From: Pseudoxanthomonas sp. SL93
Lineage (GTDB): Bacteria; Pseudomonadota; Gammaproteobacteria; Xanthomonadales; Xanthomonadaceae
Reading direction: 5' to 3'
Assembly (NCBI RefSeq): GCF_026625825.1
Contig: NZ_CP113065.1
Span: 1,116,001-1,180,000 of the forward strand
Length of the DNA: 64,000 nucleotides
A program made the translations under genes and the position numbers. Shown one piece after another: positions 19,448 through 31,628 of this stretch (within the stretch, counting starts at the first letter, position 1; the number at the start of each line of letters is the position of its first letter). A model generated the notes under the pieces. It was not told where the DNA came from. It saw only the letters and a list, made by a program, of their open reading frames with translations, and made no database searches.

Positions 19448-20534
19448 AGACCCTCCCCTGGCTGAAGCCGGCACGCGCCGCCGCGCTTCACGACGCGCTT
19501 GAACGCCGCATCCTGATCATCGATGGCGCGATGGGCACCATGATCCAGCGCCACCGGCTGGAAGAAGCCGATTACCGCGGCGCACGCTTTGCGGACGGTT
19601 ACGACAGCCAGCATGCGCATGGGGAAGGCTGCGGCCATGACCTGAAAGGCAACAACGACCTGCTGCTGCTGAGCAAGCCGGAAGTCATCGCTGGCGTGCA
19701 TATCGCCTACCTGGAAGCCGGCGCCGACCTGGTCGAAACCAATACGTTCAACGCGACGTCGATCAGCCAGGCCGACTACCATCTTGAACACCTGGTCTAT
19801 GAACTCAACAAGGCCGGAGCCGCGGTCGCACGCGCCTGCTGCGATGCCGTCGAAGCGGACGATCGTGCCAAGGGCAGGCCGGACAAGCCGCGCTTCGTGA
19901 TCGGCGTGCTGGGCCCGACCAGCCGGACCGCCTCCATCAGCCCGGATGTCAACGACCCCGGCTACCGCAACACCAGCTTCGACGAGCTGCGTGCGACCTA
20001 CCGCGAGGCCATCGATGGGCTGATCGACGGCGGCGCGGACACGCTGATGGTGGAAACCATCTTCGACACGCTCAATGCCAAGGCCGCGCTGTATGCCATC
20101 GAGGAAGTGTTCGATGCACGTGGGGGCCGGCTGCCGGTCATGATCTCCGGCACCATCACCGACGCCTCCGGACGCACGCTGTCGGGGCAGACCGCCGAAG
20201 CCTTCTACACCTCCGTTGCGCACGGCCGCCCCTTGTCGGTGGGCCTGAACTGCGCGCTGGGCGCCAAGGACCTGCGTGAGCATGTGGAAACACTCTCCAC
20301 CGTGGCGGACAGCTACGTCAGCGCACATCCCAATGCCGGCCTGCCCAATGCGTTTGGCGAATACGACGAAACACCCGAGGAGATGGCGGCCACGCTGAAA
20401 GAGTTCGCGCAGTCCGGCCTCCTGAACCTGGTCGGCGGTTGCTGCGGCACCACGCCTGCCCACATCCAGGCGATCGCCGAGGCCGTCGCAGGTCTGCCGC
20501 CGCGCCGCCTGCCACGGTCGCTGGAGCAGGCCGC

Positions 20535-20538
<4 letters not shown>
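19444..20538 (+). CDS. metH: methionine synthase, homocysteine-binding half
   Basis: 364 residues equal to the N-terminal module of B12-dependent methionine synthase. It binds homocysteine through zinc held by Cys270 (GLNCALG) and Cys333-Cys334 ([11 protein letters not shown]). The opening [15 protein letters not shown] and the [16 protein letters not shown] stretch are the conserved barrel strands. It is a complete gene that ends by overlapping the second half with ATGA, not a frameshift: the first half has a normal stop after a short linker and the second a normal start. This split form is typical of xanthomonads. It transfers the methyl group from methylcobalamin on the partner to homocysteine. 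Confidence 0.95.
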
Positions 20539-23222
<2,684 letters not shown>

Positions 23223-23270
23223 TCCCGCGGGCGATGCCCGGAGGCCGGCAACCTCGTCAACCCGTCACGA

Positions 23271-23296
23271 CAAAGGCCCGCTTGCGCGGGCCTTTG
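23271..23296 (+). terminator. intrinsic terminator of the methionine operon
   Basis: An 11-bp perfect stem CAAAGGCCCGC with its complement and a TTGC loop, followed by TCTGTC. It lies between convergent genes, so it may also stop transcripts of the receptor gene. Confidence 0.85.
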
Positions 23297-23324
23297 TCTG
23301 TCAGGGCAACGCCGATCTCCGGAA

Positions 23325-25571
23325 TCAGAACGACGCGCTGAGTGTCAGCATGGTCTGGCGCGGCGCCCCGCTCAACAGCGTGGCATACGTGCCGGCCGGG
23401 TCCGACACCACGAAGCCATTGGTGCCGATGGTGGAGAAGTAGTCCTTGTCCGTCAGGTTGGTGACGTGCAGCGACAGCCGCAGGTCTTCCATCGGCCCCA
23501 CTTCGCCGAAGCTCCACGAACCGCCGGCATTGGCCAGCCAGAACGAGGGCACGCCGGAATCGTTCGAATACGTGTAGTAGCGTTTGCCGGTGTAGTTGGC
23601 GCCAACGCTCAGTTCGAGCGGGCCGCGTGTCCACGTCAGCGAGGTGGAGAACATCTCCTCGGGCGTGTTGACGGTCTGCTTGCCCTCGATTTCCACCAGG
23701 GTGGTGCCGTTGAGGTAGTTCGAATCGTAGGTGGATTCATTCCACGACAGCGTGTTGTACCAGCGCAGGCCTTCGATGGGCGTCCACACCAGCGTGGCCT
23801 CGGCACCCTCGCTGGTCACCGAACCGACGTTGGCGAATGCCGAGGGACAGCCCTGGATGCCGGAGCACTGCGCCACGGACAGCAGGCGATTCTCGAACTT
23901 CACGTGGTACAGCGCCAGCGACGCCTGCAGCGTCTCGCCGGAATGGCGGAAGCCCGCTTCCACCGTCTCGCTGCGCTCCGGCTGCAACTGGCCGGCGAAC
24001 GCATCGAAGGCCACCTGGGTGGTGGCGAACGGCCCGGTGATACCTGCCTGGAATGCGGCCATGTTCTCCGCATAGGACGCGAAGATCTCGTTGTTCCCGC
24101 TCAACCGGTAGCTGGCACCCAGCTGCGGCAGGAAGCTGTCCTTGGCGGTCAGGTCGCCCTCGGCATAGCGGGAGACGAACGTACCGGCCGGAATACGCGA
24201 TTCGATCTCCACGCGCGGGCTCTTGAAGCCGATATCCACGGAGAGCCGGTCGTCCAGCAGCCGGATGGTGTCTTTCAGATAGAACTGGCGCGTCTTCACG
24301 TCGAAGCGCTGGTAGAACTGGCGGATGTCCGGACCGCGCAGGAAGAAACTGTCGTCTATCGGGCCGTTGATGAAGTAGTAATTGCGCTGCACCGTGTGAC
24401 CGTTGTCTTCCAGCCACAGGCCGCCTTCGATGCGATGGTTGCCCAGCGTCCAGTCCAGACCGGCCATCACGCCGGTGCGATCGATGCCGTATTCGGTGGT
24501 GCGCAGCGAAATGGGCACGGTGGCCGACGACGGCACGTAAGGCGTGAACCAGTGGCCCTGGCCACGGTTGGTGTGGTGGTAGACCGTCGCATGCAGGCGA
24601 ACGTCCTGGGCAAGGCCGAAGTCGCCGGACAGCCCCAGCACACCGTCATCGCGCAGGCCACGCGCGTCGTAGTACGCATCGTCGAGATTGTTGACCCCTC
24701 CCGTGAAAATGCCATTGGCCGCATCCACGGCACGCTGCCAGTCTGGGCGGTAGTTGTCCCAGTCCCAGCCCAGGCGCCGCCGGGAATCCAGCGACAGGTC
24801 CTGGTAGTCGTTTTCGTCGCGTTTGGACGTGGTCGCCAGCAGGCTGATGCGATGGTCGCCGACATCGTAGACCGCCTTCAGGTTCACCTGGTCCTGCTTC
24901 TGTTCGCCATCGCCCTTCCACTTGTCCATGCGCGACGTCATGCCGGACAGGTACATGGCAAAACCCTGGTGATCGCCGGTATCCAGGCGCGCATAAGTGC
25001 GGCGCGTGGCGTCGCTGCCCACCGTCTGGGACAGCTGCACGCCGAACGCCGGCAAGGGGTCGGCCGAGAAGAACTGGATGGTGCCGCCCAGATTGCTGGT
25101 GGATGCGGTGTTGACGCCGCCGATGCCTTCGGCCAGTTCTGCACCGGCCAGATTTTCCGAGATCAATGCGCGGCTGATATGCAGGCCGTTGTTGTTGCCA
25201 TAGCTCATGTCACCCAGCGGGATGCCGTCCAGCGTGAAGCCCAGCTGGTTCTGGTTGAAACCACGCAGGCTGATGCGCGCCGACCATTCATAGGCACCGA
25301 AGGCATCCGCCGACTGGAAGTTGACGCCAGGCAGGTCCGCCAGCAGCTTCAACGGACTGGTGCCCGGCGGCAGTGCGCGGATGCGTTCGGGGGAAAGGCG
25401 TTGCACCTGGCGGGTCTCGCCCAGGCCGATCACGGAAACGGTATCGAGTGTCTGCGCGCTGGCGTCGGCGCCTGCCGCGCCCGCATCCGGACTGGCGCTG
25501 TCCTGCGCGAATGCCGTCGAGGCGTACAGCGCGCCCATCACGGCCAATGCCATGGTGCTCTTCTTCAACAT
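23325..25571 (-). CDS. TonB-dependent outer-membrane receptor
   Basis: 748 residues from the ATG at 25571, which starts a signal peptide (MLKKSTMALAVMGALYASTAFA, about residues 1-21). The plug domain follows with SLRGFNQNQLGFTLDGIPLG, and the rest is a beta-barrel of alternating aromatic strands ending in TMLTLSASF, a terminal phenylalanine typical of outer-membrane proteins. A Pro/Ala/Asp-rich stretch and TVSVIGLGE form the TonB-box region just after the signal. It transports an unknown ligand across the outer membrane. The gene is 186 bases downstream of a secreted phosphodiesterase gene in the same direction, which suggests uptake of products from phosphoester cleavage, though this is only contextual. 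Confidence 0.9.
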   Translation of the reverse strand: MLKKSTMALAVMGALYASTAFAQDSASPDAGAAGADASAQTLDTVSVIGLGETRQVQRLSPERIRALPPGTSPLKLLADLPGVNFQSADAFGAYEWSARISLRGFNQNQLGFTLDGIPLGDMSYGNNNGLHISRALISENLAGAELAEGIGGVNTASTSNLGGTIQFFSADPLPAFGVQLSQTVGSDATRRTYARLDTGDHQGFAMYLSGMTSRMDKWKGDGEQKQDQVNLKAVYDVGDHRISLLATTSKRDENDYQDLSLDSRRRLGWDWDNYRPDWQRAVDAANGIFTGGVNNLDDAYYDARGLRDDGVLGLSGDFGLAQDVRLHATVYHHTNRGQGHWFTPYVPSSATVPISLRTTEYGIDRTGVMAGLDWTLGNHRIEGGLWLEDNGHTVQRNYYFINGPIDDSFFLRGPDIRQFYQRFDVKTRQFYLKDTIRLLDDRLSVDIGFKSPRVEIESRIPAGTFVSRYAEGDLTAKDSFLPQLGASYRLSGNNEIFASYAENMAAFQAGITGPFATTQVAFDAFAGQLQPERSETVEAGFRHSGETLQASLALYHVKFENRLLSVAQCSGIQGCPSAFANVGSVTSEGAEATLVWTPIEGLRWYNTLSWNESTYDSNYLNGTTLVEIEGKQTVNTPEEMFSTSLTWTRGPLELSVGANYTGKRYYTYSNDSGVPSFWLANAGGSWSFGEVGPMEDLRLSLHVTNLTDKDYFSTIGTNGFVVSDPAGTYATLLSGAPRQTMLTLSASF

Positions 25572-25757
25572 GTGAGTTCCCGTGGGGAAGGACCGCAGCG
25601 CCCTTGGCCACGGTCCGTCGAGGTGGAGGAATGGCGCGCCTGCATGCATACGGTCGCGGCAAGCGCGCTGGATATGGTGTTCAGTGCGCATGACGCGCAG
25701 ATGGCGGCCTACTTACGGTTGCAAGACAATCACCTGCAACGCGTGGTGCGGATACGA

Positions 25758-27065
25758 TCAGGGCAGCAGGGCGCGGCCTTCCGCCTGATCGAGCTTCAAC
25801 TGCATGACGCGCGCCAGTGTCGGTGCGATGTCGCGCATGTCGATGCTGCCGAAGCTGCCCTTGCCAATCCCCTTACCCTGCAGGACGAACACCGCATCCA
25901 TCTCGGGCACGTCGGGCGAATAGCCATGCATGCCGCGATAACTGCTGTCGGCCAGCAGCGGCGCGGCCGGATCACGGCCGATCTGGAAACCCGGCTTGAA
26001 CAGCACCAGGTAGTCGGCACGCGCGCCGCCCAGCCTGGCGATGGCATCGGCATCCAGTACCTGGTCGATGCCGTTGGCCGAATCGCCGGCCAGTGTTGCC
26101 AGCAGTGCCCTCACCTTCTCGCGGACCACGCTATCCCCTGCATCGCGCAGCACCACCGAGGCACTGCCGGCCGCTGGCCACAGGGCTGCCTGCCAGCCAC
26201 TGACCTGCTTCCTGTCGTCCACCGTGATCAGTCCTGCCTGGATGAAAGCGCCGAACAGATTGACGTCCGTGCGCAACGCGGAAAAACCGTGGTCTGACAC
26301 GAGTGCGACCACGGTATCGGGATCCTGTTGCCGCAGTGAGGCCACCAGCTCGCCGATCGTGGCATCCAGGCGGCGCAAGGCATCGCGTGCCTGCGCGGAA
26401 CCCGCGCCGTGACGGTGCTCTTCATGATCCAGTCCGGCGAAATAGACGGTCATGAAACCAGGCTTCCGCAATGCGAACAATCGCGCGGCGAAGCGTGCAC
26501 GGCGCTCGTCCGCGTCGACGCTTTCATCGATGCCGTCGGGATACGGGCCCACGCCTGCTTCCAGCGCCGGCAGCAGGCCGGGCGTCGCCAGGGCGGCCAG
26601 CAGCTTGCGGTCGTCGGCCGTCCCGGTACGCCATATCTGTGGCAGGTTGGCGTCCACGGCCGCGCCCACGCTGACCGGCCAGTGCACGTTGGCGGTCACG
26701 CGGCCGCTCTTGCGGGCCGCGTCCCACAAGGTGTCCACCTTGAAGTCGGACGCGTACCAGTACCAACCGGTCTGGTTCTTGAACTCGGGATCGAAGGTCA
26801 GATTGCTGCCGATGCCATGCCGGGCCGGCGATACGCCGGTCAGCATCGTCGCGTGGCTGGGATAGGTCAGCGTCGGCATCACGCCGCGTACGCGTTCTGC
26901 GTAGCGGCCTTCATCGATCAGCCTGCGCAAGTGCGGCAATGGCACCGCGCGTGCGCCGGTGTCATGCAGATCGGCCGGGCGCAGGCCATCCACCGAAATC
27001 AATACGACGGGGGCCGCCCAACCGGGCAGCGCGATGCTTGCCAATGCCAGCACAAGCAGCCGCAT
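25758..27065 (-). CDS. secreted nucleotide pyrophosphatase/phosphodiesterase (NPP-like, alkaline phosphatase superfamily)
   Basis: 435 residues from the ATG at 27065, chosen because it opens directly on a signal peptide (MRLLVLALASIALPGWAA); a start fifteen codons earlier is possible. Metal ligands are visible in order: Asp26 (LISVDGLRP), nucleophile Thr67 (PTLTYPSHATMLTG), the LDHEEHRHG pair, SDHGFS and GMHGYSP. This pattern is that of bacterial NPP enzymes, which cleave phosphodiesters such as nucleotide pyrophosphates. Periplasmic or exported. It sits upstream of a TonB receptor gene. The exact substrate is not deducible. Confidence 0.88.
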   Translation of the reverse strand: MRLLVLALASIALPGWAAPVVLISVDGLRPADLHDTGARAVPLPHLRRLIDEGRYAERVRGVMPTLTYPSHATMLTGVSPARHGIGSNLTFDPEFKNQTGWYWYASDFKVDTLWDAARKSGRVTANVHWPVSVGAAVDANLPQIWRTGTADDRKLLAALATPGLLPALEAGVGPYPDGIDESVDADERRARFAARLFALRKPGFMTVYFAGLDHEEHRHGAGSAQARDALRRLDATIGELVASLRQQDPDTVVALVSDHGFSALRTDVNLFGAFIQAGLITVDDRKQVSGWQAALWPAAGSASVVLRDAGDSVVREKVRALLATLAGDSANGIDQVLDADAIARLGGARADYLVLFKPGFQIGRDPAAPLLADSSYRGMHGYSPDVPEMDAVFVLQGKGIGKGSFGSIDMRDIAPTLARVMQLKLDQAEGRALLP

Positions 27066-27262
27066 CACCCGCCAGGACCACCGTCCGCCGCCACACATTC
27101 CGGTTCGCATGCCGATCCGTCCCGCTCGCCACCCGTCGTGGCCCGCGCATTGAAGACGGGAGTGATGAAAGCCGTATGACACCTGGCGACCCGTCGCCCC
27201 TGGCTGGCTAGAATGCACAGGCTCGCCATGCGGTTCCCGACCGCCCGCCAGGAACCGAACGG

Positions 27263-27967
27263 ATGCACCCTGCCCTGACTGCCCCACCCAGCGCCAATGC
27301 GGCCTTCATCAAGCGCCACGCCGCTGCCGGCCGCATCGGGCTCTCCGGTGGACGCGACTGGATCAACACCCTTATCCGCAAGGCGCAGGCGCCCCTCACC
27401 GGCGATGGCCATCGCAGCCTCTGGTCGCATGCTTTCATCTTCATGGAACAACGTATCGACGGGCATTGGTGGGTGCTGGAATCGGACCTGGACCTGCGCT
27501 ACCGGCAGATCCGGCTGGGCGTGCAGGAAAACCGCGCCGACCGCTATTTCGACGACGACCTCTTCCCCAATGTGGCGATCCTGGATTTCGGCCTGGATGC
27601 CACTCAGGTGAAGCAGCTGCAGATCGCGGGGTTGGACCTGTTGGCCGGCCTGTCGAGCTATTCGCTCAGCGAGCTGGTCGGCACGCTGTTCGCCATGCAC
27701 AGCACGCGCCTTCGGCAACGCAACAACCTGCTGGCCAAGGAAGGCGCGCTGTACTGCTCCGCGCTGGTGCAGCACTGCTATGCCGCGGCCGGACTGGACT
27801 TCATCCCCGGCGTGCCCGGCAAAAACATCGCCCCGCATGATCTGTACGACTCGCCGCTGCCGCACCAGACGCACTCCCTGATCCGCGACCTGGGCATCTC
27901 CCGCTTGCGGCGCCTGGCACACCGCGTGGACGATGTGCTGCATGCGTCGGTCGAAGACCTGCTGTGA
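27263..27967 (+). CDS. permuted papain-like cysteine hydrolase (YiiX/YaeF type)
   Basis: 234 residues. The catalytic histidine comes first (His56 in WSHAFIFME) and the cysteine second (Cys165 in LYCSALVQHCY), the order expected for circularly permuted NlpC/P60-like enzymes (YiiX/YebB group). A glycine-rich GRIGLSGGRDW precedes the histidine. No signal peptide is visible, so unlike most relatives it may act in the cytoplasm. It ends 10 bases before an MFS gene and is probably co-transcribed with it. Such enzymes cleave amide or thioester bonds in peptides or lipoproteins; the substrate here is unknown. Confidence 0.75.
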   Translation: MHPALTAPPSANAAFIKRHAAAGRIGLSGGRDWINTLIRKAQAPLTGDGHRSLWSHAFIFMEQRIDGHWWVLESDLDLRYRQIRLGVQENRADRYFDDDLFPNVAILDFGLDATQVKQLQIAGLDLLAGLSSYSLSELVGTLFAMHSTRLRQRNNLLAKEGALYCSALVQHCYAAAGLDFIPGVPGKNIAPHDLYDSPLPHQTHSLIRDLGISRLRRLAHRVDDVLHASVEDLL

Positions 27968-27977
27968 CGACCGCGCG

Positions 27978-29183
27978 ATGACGATGCCGCCACCCGAGGG
28001 CTCGGCCGCACCGGCGTATCCGGCGGCCCGGCTGTCCAGCTTCTACTTCAGCTACTACGCCGTGCTGGGCGCGTTCACGCCTTACTGGGGCCTCTATTTG
28101 CAGTCGCGCGGCCTGGACGCGGCGGCGATCAGCGTGCTGATGAGCCTGTGGTATGCCACGCGCATCGTGTCCCCCACGCTCTGGACCACGCTGGCTGCAC
28201 GATCACCGCACCCGATCCGTTGGCTGCACCTGGGCTGCCTGTTGGCACTCGCCTGCTTCACGTTGTTCCTGCTGCCGATGGCGTTCGCGGGATTGTTCGC
28301 GGTGATGTTCGCCTACTGCTTCTTCTACAACGCGGTCATGCCGCAGTTCGAAGCGATCACGATGTCGCATCTGGGCGCACGCAGCGACCGCTACGGCCTG
28401 ATCCGCGTGTGGGGATCGATCGGGTTCATCGTCGTGGTGGCCGTGTTCGGCTGGCTGATCGACCAGGATCAGCTGGGCGTCGCGGCACTGCCCTGGCTGA
28501 TGCTGCCGGTGCTGGCAGGCGTGCTGTTCTCCGCGCTTGGCAACCGGTATGCGCACGAGCCCGAACACAAGGCGGTCGATCCGGAGGACGGATTCCGCGT
28601 GCGCCTGAAACAGCCCCCCGTCATCGCGTTCTTCGTGGCGGCGTTCCTGGCGCAGATCTCGTTCGGCCCGTTCTACACGTTCTTCTCGATCTACCTGTCC
28701 GAGCACGGCTATGCCACGTCCACCCAGGGCATGCTGTGGTCGGTGGGCGTGCTGGCAGAGATCGGCGTGTTCTTCCTGTCCAGCCACATCTTCCGCCGCT
28801 GGGATGCCGGACGGGTATTGATGGTGGCGCTGCTGAGCGCGTCACTGCGCTGGTGCGTGACGGCGCTGTTCCCCGACAGCCTGCCGATCATGGTGCTGGC
28901 GCAGCTGACGCATGCGCTCAACTTCGGCGCGTTCTTCGCCGCCGCCATGCAACTGCTGGTGCGCTTCTTCCCGGGCCGGATGAATGGCCACGGACAAGGC
29001 GTGTTCTACGGCCTGTCCTCGGGTGTCGGTGGCGTGGCCGGTGCGCTCATCGCCGGCCAGCTCTGGCGGTTCGGTGGCGAAACCGCCTTTCTCGCCTCTT
29101 CCGCCATCGCTCTGCTGGCCGCACTAATCGTGTGGCATTGGCTGGTGAGGCATGCGTCGAGAGCCGCTGGGGGAGCGACGTAA
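27978..29183 (+). CDS. MFS transporter (HcaT/PPP-like, MFS_1-like family)
   Basis: 401 residues from the ATG at 27978. Twelve hydrophobic segments are visible, beginning SSFYFSYYAVLGAFTPYWGLYL, a signature of the phenylpropionate-permease branch of the major facilitator superfamily. The inter-helix motif GARSDRYGLIRVWGSIGFI matches related uptake carriers. It follows the permuted hydrolase gene by 10 bases, so the two may handle a common compound. Its TAA stop lies inside a palindromic repeat. Transported substrate unknown; the HcaT label is only a family resemblance. Confidence 0.85.
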   Translation: MTMPPPEGSAAPAYPAARLSSFYFSYYAVLGAFTPYWGLYLQSRGLDAAAISVLMSLWYATRIVSPTLWTTLAARSPHPIRWLHLGCLLALACFTLFLLPMAFAGLFAVMFAYCFFYNAVMPQFEAITMSHLGARSDRYGLIRVWGSIGFIVVVAVFGWLIDQDQLGVAALPWLMLPVLAGVLFSALGNRYAHEPEHKAVDPEDGFRVRLKQPPVIAFFVAAFLAQISFGPFYTFFSIYLSEHGYATSTQGMLWSVGVLAEIGVFFLSSHIFRRWDAGRVLMVALLSASLRWCVTALFPDSLPIMVLAQLTHALNFGAFFAAAMQLLVRFFPGRMNGHGQGVFYGLSSGVGGVAGALIAGQLWRFGGETAFLASSAIALLAALIVWHWLVRHASRAAGGAT

Positions 29184-29256
29184 GGCGCGACCACAAGTCG
29201 TCGCACCGCAATGGCGTTGTTGGATCAGATGATAGTCGCGACTTACGGCGCCCCCA
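29168..29256. repeat. REP-like inverted repeat pair between convergent genes
   Basis: TGGGGG (29168-29173) with GTAAGGCGCGAC (29180-29191) is mirrored by GTCGCGACTTAC (29235-29246) and CCCCCA (29251-29256). Eleven of twelve inner bases and all six outer bases pair. The left arm supplies the MFS stop codon. Similar GGAGCGACnTnAGTCGCGACC-type palindromes are scattered through xanthomonad and pseudomonad genomes. It can serve as a two-way terminator here. Confidence 0.6.
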
Positions 29257-29274
29257 CGGCGGCTGACGCGATGG

Positions 29275-29943
29275 TCACCACACCAGGTCGTCAGGCACCT
29301 GGTATTGCGGATCTGCGTAGGGGTCGTCGCCAGCGGGCGCGTTCGGGTCGACTTTCAGGGCCACGGCCGGGGCGAAGATGGCTTCGGCTTCGGCCAGCAC
29401 GGCGGCGGTGACCAGCAGATAGCGCCCGTTCTGCTGCAGCACGCCCAGTTCACCGGCGTTGAGCGCCTTCAGCTGGGTGGCGTTGACGTACACGCGCTTG
29501 ATCTTGCCGCCGTACTCGAAATGCCTTGCGATGTCGGCCTCGGCATCGTTCAGCGACTTGTCCTTGAGGAAGACCTCCAGTGCGGCCTTGGCCTCACGCC
29601 GGAGACGGGCTTCTTCCTGCTTGACGCGTTCGGCCTCGATGCGTTCGTCCTTCTCGCGCTGCGCACGGATCGCGTAGGCCTTGGCCAGGTCCATTTCCCC
29701 GGCGCTGCGCTTGCCCTGTGGCCTGGGAGGCTGCGAACCCTGCGGCCGCGCCCCACTTCGCGCCGGCCGCTCGCCGGGCTTGCCCTGCCCCGCTGGCGAA
29801 GACCGGGGCCCGCCGGGTTTTTGGCCGCCCGGCTTGTGCCCACCGGGTTTCTGGCCGTCGCGCTTCTGTTCCGGCTTGCGCTCGGGCTTGGGCGCAGGCT
29901 TGAAGCCCAGGCCCAGCAGTTGATCCTTGAGTGAATCGCTCAT
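29275..29943 (-). CDS. DUF2058 family protein
   Basis: 222 residues from the ATG at 29943 (MSDSLKDQLLGLGF, the conserved start of the family). Residues 20-95 are a Lys/Pro/Gly-rich low-complexity tail with a repeated KPGG unit. Residues 95-150 form a charged coiled coil (AQREKDERIEAERVKQEEARLR). The C-terminal domain has the FEYGGKIKRVYVN strand and ends PDDLVW. The family (E. coli YaiL) has a suggested but unproven link to nucleoprotein or RNA. Cytoplasmic. Function unknown. Confidence 0.85.
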   Translation of the reverse strand: MSDSLKDQLLGLGFKPAPKPERKPEQKRDGQKPGGHKPGGQKPGGPRSSPAGQGKPGERPARSGARPQGSQPPRPQGKRSAGEMDLAKAYAIRAQREKDERIEAERVKQEEARLRREAKAALEVFLKDKSLNDAEADIARHFEYGGKIKRVYVNATQLKALNAGELGVLQQNGRYLLVTAAVLAEAEAIFAPAVALKVDPNAPAGDDPYADPQYQVPDDLVW

Positions 29944-30000
29944 GCGTGCTTTCGTTGTGGGGGACATGCAGCGCCGCGTGGCGGGCGCATCCCAAGCGTA

Positions 30001-30243
30001 TCAATAATGCGGCGGTGGCGGTTCGTCCGCGGGATCGTGGTCGTCGTACAGCGTGGTGCGCACCTTGCGCAGGTCTTCCAGCATGTGGCGCAGCAGTTCG
30101 GCGGTACGGCTGTTCTCGGCACGCGCGTCGGCCAGTGCCTCGCTCAGTTCACCCAGTGCGTGTTCCTGGAACGCTAGCCGGGTTTCCAGTTCGACCAGGC
30201 GCAGTTCCAGCGCACTGCCGGGCAGCGGCAATTCATTCTGCAC
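30001..30243 (-). CDS. slyX: SlyX family protein
   Basis: 80 residues, the usual SlyX size. A continuous coiled coil ([20 protein letters not shown], residues 12-31, and beyond) and a proline-rich end PPPPHY are the family hallmarks. The function of SlyX is not established. Its 5' end overlaps the end of the UDP-glucose dehydrogenase gene by 11 bases, so they are co-transcribed and probably coupled. Confidence 0.88.
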   Translation of the reverse strand: MQNELPLPGSALELRLVELETRLAFQEHALGELSEALADARAENSRTAELLRHMLEDLRKVRTTLYDDHDPADEPPPPHY

Positions 30244-31585
30244 GGACGGATCTCCCTCGGCCGATGCCGTAGTACGCCAGGCCCGCCGCCTCGACCTCGG
30301 CCGGGTCGTAGAGATTGCGGCCGTCGAAGATCACGGCATCCCCCAGCGCCTGCTGCAGGCGCGCGAAATCGGGACTGCGGAACTGTTTCCATTCGGTCAC
30401 CACGACCAGCGCATCGGCGCCCTGCAGCGCATCGGCGGCGCTTTCGCACAACACCAGGTCATCGCGCTCGCCGAAGATGCGCCGCGCCTCGTGGCTGGCT
30501 TCAGGGTCATAGGCGCGCACGGTCGCGCCGGCTTCCCACAACTCGGCCAGCAGGCGTCGACTGGAGGCTTCGCGCATGTCATCGGTATTGGGTTTGAAAG
30601 CCAGGCCCCACACGGCGAAGGTCTTGCCACGCACGCCTTCGTCCTCGCCCCGGTCGAAGTGGCGCTGGATCAGTTCGAACAGATGGCCCTTCTGGTGGTC
30701 GTTGACCGCTTCCACCGCCTCCAGCAGGCGCGGCTGGTAGCCGGTCTGCTGGGCGATGCGCGCCAGCGCCTGCACGTCCTTGGGAAAACAGGAACCGCCA
30801 TAGCCCGCGCCGGGGTAGATGAAATGCCAACCGATGCGCGGATCGGAACCGATCCCCTGCCGCACCTGCTCCACGTCGGCGCCCACGCGCTCGGCGATGT
30901 TGGCGATCTCGTTCATGAAGCTGATCTTGGTGGCCAGCATGGCGTTGGCCGCGTACTTGGTCAGTTCGGCCGAGCGCACATCCATCACCACGATGCGCTC
31001 GTGGTTGCGGTTGAACGGCGCATACAGGCGGCGCAGTTTCTCCACCGCCGACGGACTGGCCGCGCCGATGACGATGCGGTCCGGACGCATGCAGTCGTTG
31101 ACCGCATCGCCTTCCTTCAGGAATTCGGGGTTGGACACCACGTCGAACGCGATGGCCTTGCCGCGCTGCTCCAGTTCGGCCTGGATGGCGGCCTGCACCT
31201 TGTCCGCCGTGCCCACCGGCACCGTGGACTTGTTGACCACCACCGTCGGGCGTTCGATGTGCTGGCCGATGGTGCGTGCCACCGCCAGCACGTACTGCAG
31301 GTCGGCACTGCCGTCCTCGTCGGGCGGCGTCCCCACGGCGATGAACACCAGTTCGCCGTGGCCGATGGCCTGGGCGGCATCGGTGGTGAAGCGCAGGCGC
31401 CCGGCGGCGTGGTTGGCTTTCACCATCGACGCCAGCCCGGGTTCGTAGATCGGCACCACGCCCCGGTTGAGGCCATCGACCTTGGCCTGGTCGATGTCCA
31501 CGCAGACCACATCGTGGCCCACGTCGGCCAGGCAGGTACCCGTCACCAGGCCCACGTAGCCGGTACCGAAGATCGCGACACGCAT
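30233..31585 (-). CDS. ugd: UDP-glucose 6-dehydrogenase
   Basis: 450 residues. It converts UDP-glucose to UDP-glucuronate with two NAD+, a precursor for exopolysaccharide such as xanthan-type polymers and for lipid A or LPS sugars. The Rossmann start [16 protein letters not shown] and the catalytic Cys266 in [10 protein letters not shown] are intact, with [12 protein letters not shown] and the C-terminal [12 protein letters not shown] as further family segments. It heads the slyX pair. Cytoplasmic. No neighbouring polysaccharide genes are present in the window. Confidence 0.96.
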   Translation of the reverse strand: MRVAIFGTGYVGLVTGTCLADVGHDVVCVDIDQAKVDGLNRGVVPIYEPGLASMVKANHAAGRLRFTTDAAQAIGHGELVFIAVGTPPDEDGSADLQYVLAVARTIGQHIERPTVVVNKSTVPVGTADKVQAAIQAELEQRGKAIAFDVVSNPEFLKEGDAVNDCMRPDRIVIGAASPSAVEKLRRLYAPFNRNHERIVVMDVRSAELTKYAANAMLATKISFMNEIANIAERVGADVEQVRQGIGSDPRIGWHFIYPGAGYGGSCFPKDVQALARIAQQTGYQPRLLEAVEAVNDHQKGHLFELIQRHFDRGEDEGVRGKTFAVWGLAFKPNTDDMREASSRRLLAELWEAGATVRAYDPEASHEARRIFGERDDLVLCESAADALQGADALVVVTEWKQFRSPDFARLQQALGDAVIFDGRNLYDPAEVEAAGLAYYGIGRGRSVRAE

Positions 31586-31628
31586 CAGCGCGTTTCCGAA
31601 GTCAGGGGATTACGAATAAAGCAGAGGG

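Noticed and set aside
23466..26297. Plus-strand 943-codon frame opposite the TonB receptor and phosphodiesterase
   Set aside because: It crosses two clear minus-strand genes and their gap, has no ribosome-binding site and no recognisable domain.
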